The notes beneath the pieces are model-generated. The model was not told the origin of the DNA and searched no databases. It was given only the letters and a program-made list of their open reading frames with translations. Below, piece by piece: positions 34,397 through 42,541 of a stretch of DNA of 49,882 nucleotides; the first letter of the stretch is position 1; every line of letters begins with the position of its first letter. The DNA is taken from positions 1-49,882 of the forward strand of contig JAWXCM010000187.1 in NCBI GenBank assembly GCA_034408745.1, given 5' to 3'. Origin of the DNA: JAWXCM01 sp034408745. GTDB taxonomy: Bacteria > Acidobacteriota > Terriglobia > Bryobacterales > Bryobacteraceae. The position numbers and the translations under genes were made by a program.

Positions 34397-36595
34397 GTGC
34401 GGGCGCGTTATGCTCGGGAAATCGTGAAGCTCCTCCTGTCCGTTGCGTTCCCGGTGATGCTGTGTTGCGCCCAGACCTCGAATCACTTTCGTGTTGTGCA
34501 TCCTGGCGATGTGCGGGCGGGCAAGCCTGTGTGGCTCGACCTGGCAGCGCCGGCAGGCTTCAATCCGGACTCGGTTCGAGTGATGGCGGCGGGGTCGGCG
34601 GGGCCGGTTGCCGCGAAGGTGGAATGGCGCAGGCCGAACGCTCGCGTCTCATGGGTCTCGACTGGCGCGGCGAGTTACGCGGTCACTTACGATGAGGGTC
34701 GCAAGGGCGAGACGGCGCGGCTGGTGGAGCCTGCGATGGTGGGTGTCGGCGATCGGTTGATGTACGGGCAGGCTGGCGTGAAGAGCAGGCTGGCTGTGGG
34801 GCTGTGGGCGCATCCGGCGGCGGTCGACATGGACGACGACGGTGCCATGGATTTGATTGTCGGCTGCCCGGACCGACCCTACAACGGCATCTATCTGTTT
34901 CGCAATTTGGGCAATGGTCTGTTCGACCGTGCCGAGTGGCTCGGGCCTGGGAAGAAGGATCTGGTGGCGGCCGATTTCAATGGCGACGGGCGTGTGGATC
35001 TGGTGATCGGCGGGGGCTATTACAGCGACGTGAAACGGAACCGGTTGTCGCAGTTTGTGCCCGTGAAACTGGATCGTGAGTATCACATTGGGCGCGACGA
35101 CATGTGGTTCCCGGTGGACTGGGATCGCGACGGCAGGATCGATGTTCTGGCCGGGGTCAGCGACTGGCGCGAGTATGGCTGGGACGATGCGTTCAACGCG
35201 AAGGGCGAGTGGACTCGCGGGCCGCTGCACGGGTATGTGTGGTGGCATCGCAACGTTGGATCGAACGCCGCGCCGGTGTGGGCCAGGCCTGTGCAACTTC
35301 AGGCTGACGGCCGTGTGGTCGACCAATACGGCAGCCCTTCGCCGAATGCAGTCGACTGGTTCGGGCGGGGGCGACTGGATCTGCTGGTCGGCAATTTCAT
35401 CGACAGTGTGCGTGTGTTTGCGGCCGGTGATGCAGGGCTGACGGCGAGCACTCCGGTGACGGCTGGCGGCGCACCGATTCGCATGGACCTGTGCATGATT
35501 CAGCCACGCGTGGTCCAGTGGCGCCGGGATCGCGGACCGTCTCTGCTGGTGGCGGAGGAGGACGGCACCATCACGTTGTTCCACAACGACGCGGCTCGCG
35601 GTGTGGAGCCGAAGCTGCGTGCGGGTGAGCCCCTGATGCAGGTGGATCCGTATGTGAAGAGCGGTGCGTTGTCGCGACCTGTGGCGGTGGACTGGAATGA
35701 AGACGGGCTGCTGGATATTGTGTCGGGCAACTCGGCCGGGTATGTGCAGTTCTTCGAGAATGTGGGCACGAAGCAGGTCCCCGCGTTCGTCGACCGTGGG
35801 TATCTGAGGGCTGGTGGTGCGGTAATTCGACGTACCGCGGGACCGAATGGATCGGTGCAGGGCCCGGCTGAAGAGAAGTGGGGCTACTCGAATCCAGCGG
35901 TAGCGGACTGGGACCTGGATGGGCGGCTCGATCTGCTGGTGAATGACATCTGGGGCGATCCGGCTTGGTATCGCAATGTGGGTCAGAAGGGTCGGCCAGA
36001 GCTGGAGGCGGCGCGTTCGATTGAGGTGGAATGGGCGGGTCGGCCACCGAAGCCGGACTGGGTTTGGTGGGAGCCGAAAGAGAAGCAGTTGGTGACGCAG
36101 TGGCGGACGACGCCGTTTGTTGTGGACTGGGATCGCGATGGTTTGCCTGACCTTGTGATGCTGAATCACCAGGGGTATCTTTCGCTGTTTCGTCGAACGC
36201 GCAGTGCTTCGGGTGAGCTGACGCTGCTGCCGCCGGAGCGCATCTTTCTCCTGCCGAATGGTCGGTTTCTGAACCTGGCGAATGGTCGAGCGGGAGCCAG
36301 TGGCCGCCGCAAGATCAACCTTGTGGACTGGGATGGCGACGGGGATCTCGATTTGATTTCAGATTCCGATGACGGGCCGATTTGGTATGAGAACACAGGC
36401 AGCCAGCAGAAGCCTGTGATGACGGCTCGCGGAACCATTCTGAAGGTGAAGCTGGCGGGACACAATCCGACACCGAATGCGGCGGACTGGAATGGTGACG
36501 GCCGGCTGGATTTGCTGGTGGGTGCGGAGGACGGGTTCTTTTATTACTTCGAACGATCCTTTATCGAAACGGGCTCGCGTACTAAGAGTCGGTAG
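34397..36595 (+). CDS. Exported FG-GAP/VCBS repeat protein
   Basis: 732 residues from GTG 34397, 2 bp after the HEAT gene. A second GTG at 34424 gives a shorter, more typical signal peptide (KLLLSVAFPVMLCCAQ) and may be the true start. The body carries many calcium-loop FG-GAP motifs: DMDDDGAMDLIVG, DFNGDGRVDLVIGGG, DWDRDGRIDVLAG, DWNEDGLLDIVSG, DWDLDGRLDLLVND, DWDRDGLPDLVML, DWDGDGDLDLI, DWNGDGRLDLLVGAEDG. This predicts an integrin-like seven-bladed propeller, probably surface or periplasmic. The last 52 bp overlap, antisense, the end of the MFS transporter gene. Confidence 0.85.
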   Translation: MRARYAREIVKLLLSVAFPVMLCCAQTSNHFRVVHPGDVRAGKPVWLDLAAPAGFNPDSVRVMAAGSAGPVAAKVEWRRPNARVSWVSTGAASYAVTYDEGRKGETARLVEPAMVGVGDRLMYGQAGVKSRLAVGLWAHPAAVDMDDDGAMDLIVGCPDRPYNGIYLFRNLGNGLFDRAEWLGPGKKDLVAADFNGDGRVDLVIGGGYYSDVKRNRLSQFVPVKLDREYHIGRDDMWFPVDWDRDGRIDVLAGVSDWREYGWDDAFNAKGEWTRGPLHGYVWWHRNVGSNAAPVWARPVQLQADGRVVDQYGSPSPNAVDWFGRGRLDLLVGNFIDSVRVFAAGDAGLTASTPVTAGGAPIRMDLCMIQPRVVQWRRDRGPSLLVAEEDGTITLFHNDAARGVEPKLRAGEPLMQVDPYVKSGALSRPVAVDWNEDGLLDIVSGNSAGYVQFFENVGTKQVPAFVDRGYLRAGGAVIRRTAGPNGSVQGPAEEKWGYSNPAVADWDLDGRLDLLVNDIWGDPAWYRNVGQKGRPELEAARSIEVEWAGRPPKPDWVWWEPKEKQLVTQWRTTPFVVDWDRDGLPDLVMLNHQGYLSLFRRTRSASGELTLLPPERIFLLPNGRFLNLANGRAGASGRRKINLVDWDGDGDLDLISDSDDGPIWYENTGSQQKPVMTARGTILKVKLAGHNPTPNAADWNGDGRLDLLVGAEDGFFYYFERSFIETGSRTKSR

Positions 36596-37809
36596 ACCAC
36601 GTATGCGATGGGGTGCAGGAATCCCATGACGATGAAGATGGCGTTGTAGGAATAGAACTCGACGAGGTATCCGGTGAGGCTGGTGAAGAGTGTGCCGCCG
36701 AGTCCGGTACCGAACGCGAGCATTCCGGCGACTGAGCCGATGATGCGCGTGGGATAGATGTCGTTGGTCACGGTGGCCATGTTGGTCTTCCATCCCATGT
36801 GGGCGAAGGTGACGAGGCAGACAATTGCCAGCGCGACTGTGGACGATGGCGTGTAGGCGATGACGAGGCTCAGCGGCATCACGGCGGCGAATGGCAGCAG
36901 TGTGAATGTGCGGGCGCGGAGCGGTGTCCAGTTGCGCTTTACCAGGTGCCCGGACCAGAGACCTCCGGCGATGGAGCCGAGGTCGGCGCTGAGATACGGG
37001 AGCCATGCGAGCATTCCCATCTCCGCCATGCTGAAGCCGCGCTTCTCCACCAGGTACTTTGGGAGCCAGAAGAGATAGAACCACCACACCGGGTCAGAGA
37101 AGAAGCGCGCGAGTAGCAGGCCCCAGGTTTGCGGATACTTCAGCAGGTCGAAGTAAGGGATGGTGGCCTGGTCGCCTGGGCCTGGGTCTTTGGCTTTCTC
37201 CTGCTCGATCAAGGTGCGTTCGGCCTCGGTGATGAACGGGTGCTCGGCCGGCAGGTAGTAGATGGCCCACCAGAGGGCCAGCCAGACGAGGCCGAATGCG
37301 CCGGTGACCACGAATGCGGGTCGCCAGCCCCATGTGAGCGCGATCCACGTGACCAGCGGTGTCGCGATGATGGCACCGACGGCTGCGCCTGCCTGTACGA
37401 GGCCGTTGACAAGCGCCCGTTCTTTCGGCGGGTACCATTCCGAAGTCACTTTGAATGCCGCCATAAAGTTTCCCGATTCGCCTATGCCGAGGAGGAATCG
37501 GAAGGCTCCAAGGTGCATGCCCGTTGTTGCGAATGCGTGGAGCATGTTGCTCACGGACCACCAGGCCATGAAGGCGAAGAGCGACAGCCGGGTGCCGAAG
37601 CGGTCGACGATGATGCCGGAGACGACATACATCACCGTGTACGCGATAAGAAATGCCTGAAGAATTGCCGCGTATTCCGTGGGCCGGATGTGCAGTTCTC
37701 TGGTGAGGATCGGTGCGACGATCGACAGGGTCTGCCGGTCGATGTAGTTGATGACTGTGGCGAGGAACAGCAGCGCTGCGATGTACCAGCGCAGGTGGGG
37801 AATTCGCAC
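36544..37809 (-). CDS. MFS transporter, hexuronate/anion symporter (ACS) family
   Basis: 421 residues, 12 predicted membrane segments. The start RWYIAALLFLATVINYIDRQTLSI is the signature of ExuT/GudP-like organic-anion symporters. GIIVDRFGTRLS is the loop 2-3 MFS motif, GIGESGNFMAAFKVTSEWYP a conserved TM4 region of the family, followed by RALVNGLVQAGAAVGAIIATPL. Expected role: proton-coupled uptake of a sugar acid such as a hexuronate or aldonate. It starts 13 bp after the DapA-family aldolase gene, so uptake plus aldol cleavage of a keto-sugar acid is a consistent reading, and sugar-acid enolase-superfamily enzymes occur elsewhere in the window. Confidence 0.88.
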   Translation of the reverse strand: MRIPHLRWYIAALLFLATVINYIDRQTLSIVAPILTRELHIRPTEYAAILQAFLIAYTVMYVVSGIIVDRFGTRLSLFAFMAWWSVSNMLHAFATTGMHLGAFRFLLGIGESGNFMAAFKVTSEWYPPKERALVNGLVQAGAAVGAIIATPLVTWIALTWGWRPAFVVTGAFGLVWLALWWAIYYLPAEHPFITEAERTLIEQEKAKDPGPGDQATIPYFDLLKYPQTWGLLLARFFSDPVWWFYLFWLPKYLVEKRGFSMAEMGMLAWLPYLSADLGSIAGGLWSGHLVKRNWTPLRARTFTLLPFAAVMPLSLVIAYTPSSTVALAIVCLVTFAHMGWKTNMATVTNDIYPTRIIGSVAGMLAFGTGLGGTLFTSLTGYLVEFYSYNAIFIVMGFLHPIAYVVYRLLVREPVSIKDRSK

Positions 37810-37822
37810 GCTGTTTGTCCTT

Positions 37823-38713
37823 CTATTCCGGAGCTGTGAGGGTGCGAAGGAACGCCAGTTCTTCGACGCTTTCGGGCCGCAGGGCAGCGGTAGGGTGGCG
37901 CACCCGGGCCGATTCGATGACGCCGGCCGCGACCAGATTGTGCTTCATGGCGGAGACGCCGAGCCCCGGCTGTAGTTCAAAGCGAAGCAGCGGGAGGATG
38001 CGGGTAAACACTCGCCAGGCTCCGGCGAGGTTGCCTGCTTCAAGGCAGTTCCAGATCTGGACTAACTGCGCAGTGGCGTCGCTGCCGGGCATCTGGCCCT
38101 GCGCGCCGCGCGTATATTCTTCGATGAAGAACTGGCAGTTGAGGCCTCCGAACAGCACCAGCGATTCGCCTGCGGCTTTGCGTACATCGGTGATCTTTGG
38201 AGCGGTCGGCGGCGCTTCCACTTTGACGTACCGGGCTTGTTCGATCTCGCGGGCCATGCGCGCCAGCAGTGCCGTGGGCATCGCGACCTGCGTCATCAGA
38301 GGCGCGTCCTGAATCATGATGGGGATGCTGGCGGAGCGGCTGATTGCGTCGTAATAGTGGAGGAGGCCATCGCCGTCGGTCTTCATGAAAGATGGCGGCA
38401 GGACCATGAGGGCGGCTGCTCCGAGGTCGGCGGCCTCGCGGCTGATCGCGGCCGCTGCGTCGGTTCCACTGTGCCCGCTACTGACTACCAGGGGCACTTC
38501 TCCCCGGACTTCGGCGGAGATGAGTCGCAGCAGTGTTCGGCGCTCTTCTTCCGTTAATGTGTAGCCTTCGCTGGCGTTGCCGAAGAGGCCCAGTCCATGA
38601 GCACCGGCGTCGATGAGGTGCCGAACGAGCCTTACCTGACTGTCGAGGTCGAGGCTGCCGTCGTCGCCGAACGTGGTGCAGACGATTGGGAAGACGCCGC
38701 GCAGAACTACCAT
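37823..38713 (-). CDS. Dihydrodipicolinate synthase-family aldolase
   Basis: 296 residues from ATG 38713 (GAGGGG just upstream; an ATG pair at 38728 and 38725 is a possible longer start). Class I aldolase barrel with GLFGNASEGYTLTEEER (substrate-carboxylate loop) and the Schiff-base Lys164 in YVKVEAPP. The usual Tyr of the YN-x-P motif is replaced: the strand reads IMIQDAP. So it is probably not a true DapA; a 2-keto-3-deoxy-sugar-acid aldolase or dehydratase is more likely, fitting the sugar-acid transporter next to it. A diverged, internally deleted copy of the first about 125 codons lies at 40370-40670 inside the tRNA-linked array. Confidence 0.85.
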   Translation of the reverse strand: MVVLRGVFPIVCTTFGDDGSLDLDSQVRLVRHLIDAGAHGLGLFGNASEGYTLTEEERRTLLRLISAEVRGEVPLVVSSGHSGTDAAAAISREAADLGAAALMVLPPSFMKTDGDGLLHYYDAISRSASIPIMIQDAPLMTQVAMPTALLARMAREIEQARYVKVEAPPTAPKITDVRKAAGESLVLFGGLNCQFFIEEYTRGAQGQMPGSDATAQLVQIWNCLEAGNLAGAWRVFTRILPLLRFELQPGLGVSAMKHNLVAAGVIESARVRHPTAALRPESVEELAFLRTLTAPE

Positions 38714-38831
38714 TGTGCCCCTCATCATAACAGAGGTGAATTCTCAAATCTGAAATTTTCTGAGTGTGGCGGAGCAGCGCGGCACAAGGCTTTCGGGGGT
38801 GAAACTCAGGGGGAAAATTGCCGGTTGGGTT

Positions 38832-38876
38832 TGGTGGACCTGGACGGGTGGGAACCGTCGACCTCTTCCACGCCAT
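38832..38876 (-). repeat. tRNA-Ala 3'-end copy 1 (outermost attachment-site remnant)
   Basis: Matches the 3' about 45 nt of the intact tRNA-Ala gene, from the CCA end through the T arm and variable loop to the anticodon loop. It has substitutions in the T loop (TGGGAA where the intact gene has TTCGAA) and near the anticodon stem. It is among the most diverged copies, as expected for the oldest junction. The region between the dapA-like start (38714) and this copy shows no gene. Confidence 0.85.
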
Positions 38877-39115
38877 GTAAGAAATATCAATCACTCACAG
38901 GCAGGAACACCAGAAACACAAAACTTAGCCTAACACGCAGTGGACGCCACGGGGCAGCTTTTGGGCGTCTGGACTCCACGCGGACTCCAGGACTCCACAC
39001 CGGGAACTGGGCCGCGGCGTGCTTCCCCGCGCGCGGTTGTAAGCTGTACTGATTGTCGTCTGCTGGAGACGGCAACATTTTGATTTCCTTGTCAGGATGA
39101 TGCTCATGTGGAAGT
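38877..39115. repeat. Shared right-end block 1
   Basis: Starts with TAAGAAATATCAATCACTC directly after the tRNA copy. Contains three GGACTCC iterons (38971, 38982, 38990; spacing 11 and 8) and, at about 39050-39076, a decayed form of the long inverted repeat kept intact in block 5. It ends at a CTCATGTGG that corresponds to the start ATGTGG of the hicB reading frame in block 5, but here a stop follows at once. No gene is seen from 39116 to 39402. Confidence 0.75.
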
Positions 39116-39402
39116 AGTGGCGAGCGTTCGACCCTGCGATGTGGATGTGCGGCTGGGGAAACCACGGCTGGCTGCTTATCACCGACGCGGGCGCCGCTCC
39201 TGAATCCGGCGCGTGAGTTCCCTCCTGCCGCCGCGTGATATTGGCGCGCTGGCCACGGAAGAGCGGGCAACCGAGAAAGGCAGAATTGAAATTTAGAAGG
39301 ACCAAATCGGCCAAACCACGCGGCCGTAAAGTCTTGTCGCTCTTATTAGGCTGATGCCGTGCATCGGACGGGTCCGCGGCAGGGACCGACCGTTGCAGCG
39401 GC

Positions 39403-39431
39403 TTGCCGTTTGTACCATAGAGTGGTACAGT
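39403..39431 (+). promoter_or_regulatory. higBA promoter with embedded palindromic operator
   Basis: TTGCCG (39403-39408) and TACAGT (39426-39431) are 17 bp apart. Between and overlapping them is TGTACCATAGAGTGGTACA (39411-39429), a perfect inverted repeat with 7-bp arms and a 5-bp spacer. Position and symmetry fit binding by the HigA-type repressor, giving the usual autoregulation of this toxin-antitoxin family. Confidence 0.65.
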
Positions 39432-39452
39432 AACCCAAGATGGGGTTGCGGC

Positions 39453-39749
39453 GTGATCGCGAGCTTTCGGGATGAATGGTTGCGTGACTTTTTTGTCGAG
39501 GATGTTCGATCAAAGAGAATTCCGCCTCATTTGGAAAGCCGCCTGTTCCGCAAGATCCAGATGATCGACGATGCGGCGACCGATCAGGATTTGCGGGTGC
39601 CGCCCAGCAACCACCTTGAAAAACTGAGGGGCGATCTGGCAGGCTTCTATTCCATCCGGGTGAACAAACAATGGCGGCTCATCTTCCAATGGGATGGCGG
39701 CCGAGGTGTAGCGGCAGGCGTCTATCTGGACGACCACGGTTATCTGTGA
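39453..39749 (+). CDS. higB: HigB-type toxin (RelE/HigB superfamily mRNA interferase)
   Basis: 98 residues from GTG 39453, chosen because family members begin at about IASFRDEWLRDFF; longer in-frame sequence would cover the promoter. Typical blocks: PPHLESRLFRKIQMIDDA, DLRVPPSNHLEKLRGDLAG, FYSIRVNKQWRLIFQW, VYLDDHGYL. Arg and His/Asp positions of ribosome-dependent HigB RNases are present in IRVNKQWRLIF and the C-terminal DDH. Cleaves mRNA on the ribosome when free of antitoxin. Toxin-first order with HigA 8 bp downstream. Cargo of element 1 of the tRNA-linked array. Confidence 0.88.
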   Translation: MIASFRDEWLRDFFVEDVRSKRIPPHLESRLFRKIQMIDDAATDQDLRVPPSNHLEKLRGDLAGFYSIRVNKQWRLIFQWDGGRGVAAGVYLDDHGYL

Positions 39750-39757
39750 GGTGAAAT

Positions 39758-40066
39758 GTGTTGACGGCCAGGCGCAAACCAGCGAGCGTTGGCGAAATTC
39801 TGATCGAAGAGTTCATGGACCCAATGTGCCTAACGCAAGGCGCGTTGGCTGAAGCGATGGGTGTACAGCGTAAGCACATCAATGAACTGTGCAACAATCG
39901 CAGGGCCGTAACCGCTCCGACCGCGCTCATCCTTGCCCGCGTGTTCGGCAATAGCCCTGATTTCTGGTTGAACGTGCAGCGGCGCACCGACCTGTGGGAG
40001 GCGATGCACTCGCCCCGTGAATCCCAGCGGATTAAGCGTGCTCGACCGCTGAATACTGCCGTGTGA
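39758..40066 (+). CDS. higA: HigA-type antitoxin (XRE-family repressor)
   Basis: 102 residues; GTG 39758 with GAGGTG ending 4 nt upstream. Helix-turn-helix of the HigA type: GEILIEEFMDPMCLTQGALA, EAMGVQRKHINELCNNRRAV, TAPTALILARVFGNSPDFWL. Binds and neutralises the upstream toxin and represses the operon through the palindrome at 39411-39429. After its stop about 65 bp without features lead to the second tRNA copy. Confidence 0.9.
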   Translation: MLTARRKPASVGEILIEEFMDPMCLTQGALAEAMGVQRKHINELCNNRRAVTAPTALILARVFGNSPDFWLNVQRRTDLWEAMHSPRESQRIKRARPLNTAV

Positions 40067-40131
40067 TACAAATCGGCCCGCAGTGATGGTGTCCGTCTGG
40101 GTAGAGGGCACCCCTTGTGGCTGAGGAGTTT

Positions 40132-40179
40132 TGGTGGACCTGGACAGGCTTGAACCGTCGACCTCTTCCTGCCATGGAA
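40132..40179 (-). repeat. tRNA-Ala 3'-end copy 2
   Basis: About 48 nt matching the tRNA 3' end including CCA, extending to GGAA of the anticodon stem. It differs from the intact gene by a few substitutions and lacks two bases near the anticodon loop (TTCCTGCCATGG against TTCCATGCCATGG). The following 190 bp (40180-40369) resemble the other right-end blocks only weakly: GGACCCC repeats near 40254 and 40264 in place of GGACTCC, and no long inverted repeat. Confidence 0.8.
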
Positions 40180-40369
40180 AGTCGAAACAATTACTTGCAG
40201 AAACTTGCAGATACTTTCACGAGGAACAAAAGACTTACAGGCCAGCAATTTTTGGACCCCCATGGACCCCAATGGCGAGTTGGACCTTATCCAGACCCGA
40301 TTCAGTGTGGTGGCATTCCACATGCCTTCGCCCGCACGCGCCCTTGCACAGCCTTCCGATTGCCTTCGG

Positions 40370-40670
40370 GCGGAGCGGCTGATTGCGTCGTGATAGCGGA
40401 GGAGGCCATCGCCGTCGGTCTTCATGAAAGATGGCGGCAGGACCATGAGGGCGGCTGCGCCGAGGTCGGCGGCGTCGCGGCTAATCGCCGCCGCAGCGTC
40501 GGTTCCACTGTGCCCGCCAGCCTTCGCTGGCGTTGCCGAAGAGACCCAGTCCATGTGCCCCGGCGTCGATGAGGTGCCGAACGAGCCTCACCTGACTGTT
40601 GAGGTCGAGGCTGCCGTCGTCGCCGAACGTGGTGCAGACGATTGGGAAGACGCCGCGCAGAACTACCATT
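40370..40670 (-). pseudogene. Captured 5' fragment of a dapA-family gene
   Basis: About 300 bp align with 38331-38715 of the dapA-family gene, with roughly a dozen mismatches by eye and one net deletion of about 83 bp. The deletion removes the end of the GNASEG-YTLTEEER loop and the following helix and shifts the frame. The protein N-terminus still reads VVLRGVFPIVCTTFGDDGSL with one Asp to Asn change later. It ends one base before the third tRNA copy, which itself has lost its CCA end. The divergence suggests the fragment came from another strain's locus, not from a fresh local duplication. Confidence 0.88.
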
Positions 40671-40671
40671 A

Positions 40672-40707
40672 TGGACGGGTTCGAACCGTCGACCTCTTCC
40701 ATGCCAT
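40672..40707 (-). repeat. tRNA-Ala 3'-end copy 3, lacking the acceptor end
   Basis: 36 nt, identical over GGACGGGTTCGAACCGTCGA and on to GCCAT, but the CCA and acceptor-stem part is absent because the dapA fragment joins directly. The join lies at the start of the T-stem. Confidence 0.85.
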
Positions 40708-40915
40708 TTAAGAAATATCAATCACTCACAGATAATCGCACTGAAAAAAAAGGACTTAGTTAGCGGTGCGAGGTTTGGACTCCACCCGGACTCCGGGACT
40801 CTACGCTGGAAATGGCGCGGCGCGTGCTTTCACGCGCGCGGTTGCCAGCCGTTGTGATTGTTGTTTGCTGGAGGAGAGGAGGAGACAACACGTGTTCTGG
40901 CTCATAAGGACGATG
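40708..40915. repeat. Shared right-end block 3
   Basis: Begins TTAAGAAATATCAATCACTC. GGACTCC at 40777 and 40788 and GGACTCT at 40796 keep the 11 and 8 bp spacing seen in blocks 1 and 4. The GCGTGCTTTCACGC hairpin (near 40827) is kept; the long inverted repeat is broken by an insertion of GGAGGA-like sequence near 40872-40886. 40916-40980 holds nothing recognisable. Confidence 0.75.
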
Positions 40916-40980
40916 CCTCCCCACGCGGAAGTTGGGGACGTGCCCCCCCCGAACACTACACGCGAGCCCAACCGTCAACA

Positions 40981-41643
40981 TTACAGCACGTTACTTTTGC
41001 CCAGGTTGCACGCCTCACACAGGGTCTGGAGGTTCTCCTCAACGGTCTCACCGCCAACACTCCACGCTTTGACGTGATCGACGTGCAGCGTGAGGCCTGG
41101 CTTTAGCGCGGGGCTTGCCCCACATGCACGACACGAGAAGTTATCGCGCTTCATGACCCGAAAACGGGCGCGCAGAGATGGGTTCCGACCGGTTTGGTGG
41201 CCAGTGGCAGCGTCGATTGGACCTGGCGGAATTACGTCCCGCGCGTTCGCATACGATACGAATTGCGTTAACGCGTCCATCCAGGATCGGAACCTGCGCC
41301 TATACGCTCCCTGCGAGATGGCGGAGGGTGGGCGGGCCAACTCAGATCTACGCGGCTGTCGCCCGTAGTGCTCCCAAAGGAGCATAAGGTTTTCGAATAG
41401 CCTGACATCAGAGATATTAATCTCGTTGGCGACCTCCAGGCCGGCAGCGATGATTGCTTTGTTCCAGGTGCCAAAGCGCCTCGACGCGGTTGTCGGATCG
41501 AATTTTCCGAACTCCGAGTATAACCGCTGCGAGATTACGTTCGTGCCTGCCAACGTGGCCGCGTGTCGTATGTCGGTCAGGATCTCTTCATTCGAAACAG
41601 GCGCCCCCTGGACGCGCTCAAGCTGGAATTTCGAATCGCTCAC
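40981..41643 (-). CDS. HNH endonuclease with two homing-endonuclease-associated repeats
   Basis: 220 residues from GTG 41643, which overlaps the HEPN gene's stop as GTGA. Residues about 15-65 and 75-125 are two copies of the HNH-associated DNA-binding repeat (SRRFGTWNKAIIAAG; YRRRFRSWMDALTQF). The C-terminal nuclease has CRACGASP, HVDHVKAWSVGG, LQTLCEACNLGKSN: a Cys4-type zinc-stabilised HNH with catalytic His in VDH and Asn in ENLQTLC. It should cut DNA. Tight coupling behind a MntA-HepT pair is unusual and suggests the three act together, possibly in defence. Third gene of a minus-strand operon in element 3. Confidence 0.85.
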   Translation of the reverse strand: MSDSKFQLERVQGAPVSNEEILTDIRHAATLAGTNVISQRLYSEFGKFDPTTASRRFGTWNKAIIAAGLEVANEINISDVRLFENLMLLWEHYGRQPRRSELARPPSAISQGAYRRRFRSWMDALTQFVSYANARDVIPPGPIDAATGHQTGRNPSLRARFRVMKRDNFSCRACGASPALKPGLTLHVDHVKAWSVGGETVEENLQTLCEACNLGKSNVL

Positions 41644-42047
41644 GTTGCTTCCAAAATGATGCGGCTGCGCAGGCGATCTTCCACCCACGCACGGAGTGAC
41701 TTCAACAGAGCGCGCGTCTCAGTCCGGTTCAGCGACTCCGTGCCGTCGTAGTCGTCGTACCGGTACACCGCACCAAATGGCGTGAGCGCGTCCAAATTCT
41801 CGAACTCGCCCGGCATCGGCGCGCCCGAACGCGCCAGAGAATCCATCAATGCTCCCAATTCATGCGTCTTGTGGAAGACCGCGCCCAAATCGGACAGCAA
41901 CGCCTTCAACATCTTCTCCGCGGCCTGCTGACAGTGGAAGCCGATAACTTCGTCGCTGACGCTGTCGGATTCGAGGACGGCATCCAGCAAAGATTCGTCC
42001 TGAGCCGCCTTGCGCAGAAAGAGAAGTGCCTGTTCACGCCGCTTCAT
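41640..42047 (-). CDS. HEPN-domain protein, toxin partner of the nucleotidyltransferase (HepT-like)
   Basis: 135 residues from ATG 42047. HEPN features: RREQALLFLRKAAQDESLL, DEVIGFHCQQAAEKMLKALL, VFHKTHELGALMDSL, FGAVYRYDDYD, TRALLKSLRAWVEDRL. The strict RX4-6H RNase motif of HepT toxins is not obvious, so it may belong to the broader PF05168-like branch, where the activity is less clear. Overlaps MntA-like by 14 bp upstream and the HNH gene by 4 bp downstream. In characterised pairs the nucleotidyltransferase AMPylates the HEPN toxin. Confidence 0.8.
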   Translation of the reverse strand: MKRREQALLFLRKAAQDESLLDAVLESDSVSDEVIGFHCQQAAEKMLKALLSDLGAVFHKTHELGALMDSLARSGAPMPGEFENLDALTPFGAVYRYDDYDGTESLNRTETRALLKSLRAWVEDRLRSRIILEAT

Positions 42048-42357
42048 AGAGGACCTGCCCGCCGGTGGCGGCCTCGTAATACACGTTGCCGGGAGTGTCC
42101 CGCCAATACTGAAACTTTTCGTCACTGACAACCAACAGATCGATGGCCACATCAAAGGAGCGAATGAGACGATTCAGGCGGACCATCTCCGCGAATCGGT
42201 CGGCGGGTTTCTCTTCCACGACCATGATGTCGAAATCGCTATGCGGAGCAGCATCGCCCCTGGCCTGAGAACCGAAGAGGATGATGCGTTTGGGATGGGC
42301 AGCCTGGACTAGCACGGCAGTCAGGTTCGAGACGATCTGTCTGGCTGCGGGGCTCAT
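42034..42357 (-). CDS. MNT-type nucleotidyltransferase (MntA-like antitoxin)
   Basis: 107 residues from ATG 42357 (SPAARQIVSNLTAVLVQAAHP). The minimal nucleotidyltransferase motif GSQARGDAAPHSDFDIMVV gives the GSX10DXD signature with both catalytic Asp, and a third acidic strand IDLLVVSDEKF. First gene of the MntA-HepT-HNH operon. Expected to AMPylate the HEPN partner. The 270 bp upstream (42358-42629) hold no gene, only the iterons noted separately. Confidence 0.86.
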   Translation of the reverse strand: MSPAARQIVSNLTAVLVQAAHPKRIILFGSQARGDAAPHSDFDIMVVEEKPADRFAEMVRLNRLIRSFDVAIDLLVVSDEKFQYWRDTPGNVYYEAATGGQVLYEAA

Positions 42358-42541
42358 CAAGGCTGGCACAACTCCTGCGACTAGTCTGCCACATGTTCGG
42401 GCAGAATTCTGGTGGCGGGCACCGCCATCAACGCGTTGTGCAACACACGAAAAATTGGGTGGAGGCGCGCCCGAAGGTCGCCCCATCTTCCCGACCACGA
42501 CATCGAGAACCGCCGACTGGAGGCCAGACTTTGGCGAGTTG

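Noticed and set aside
40117..40572. Plus-strand frame running from the second tRNA copy through the dapA fragment
   Set aside because: It reads through a tRNA piece and the antisense of a pseudogene; not a protein.
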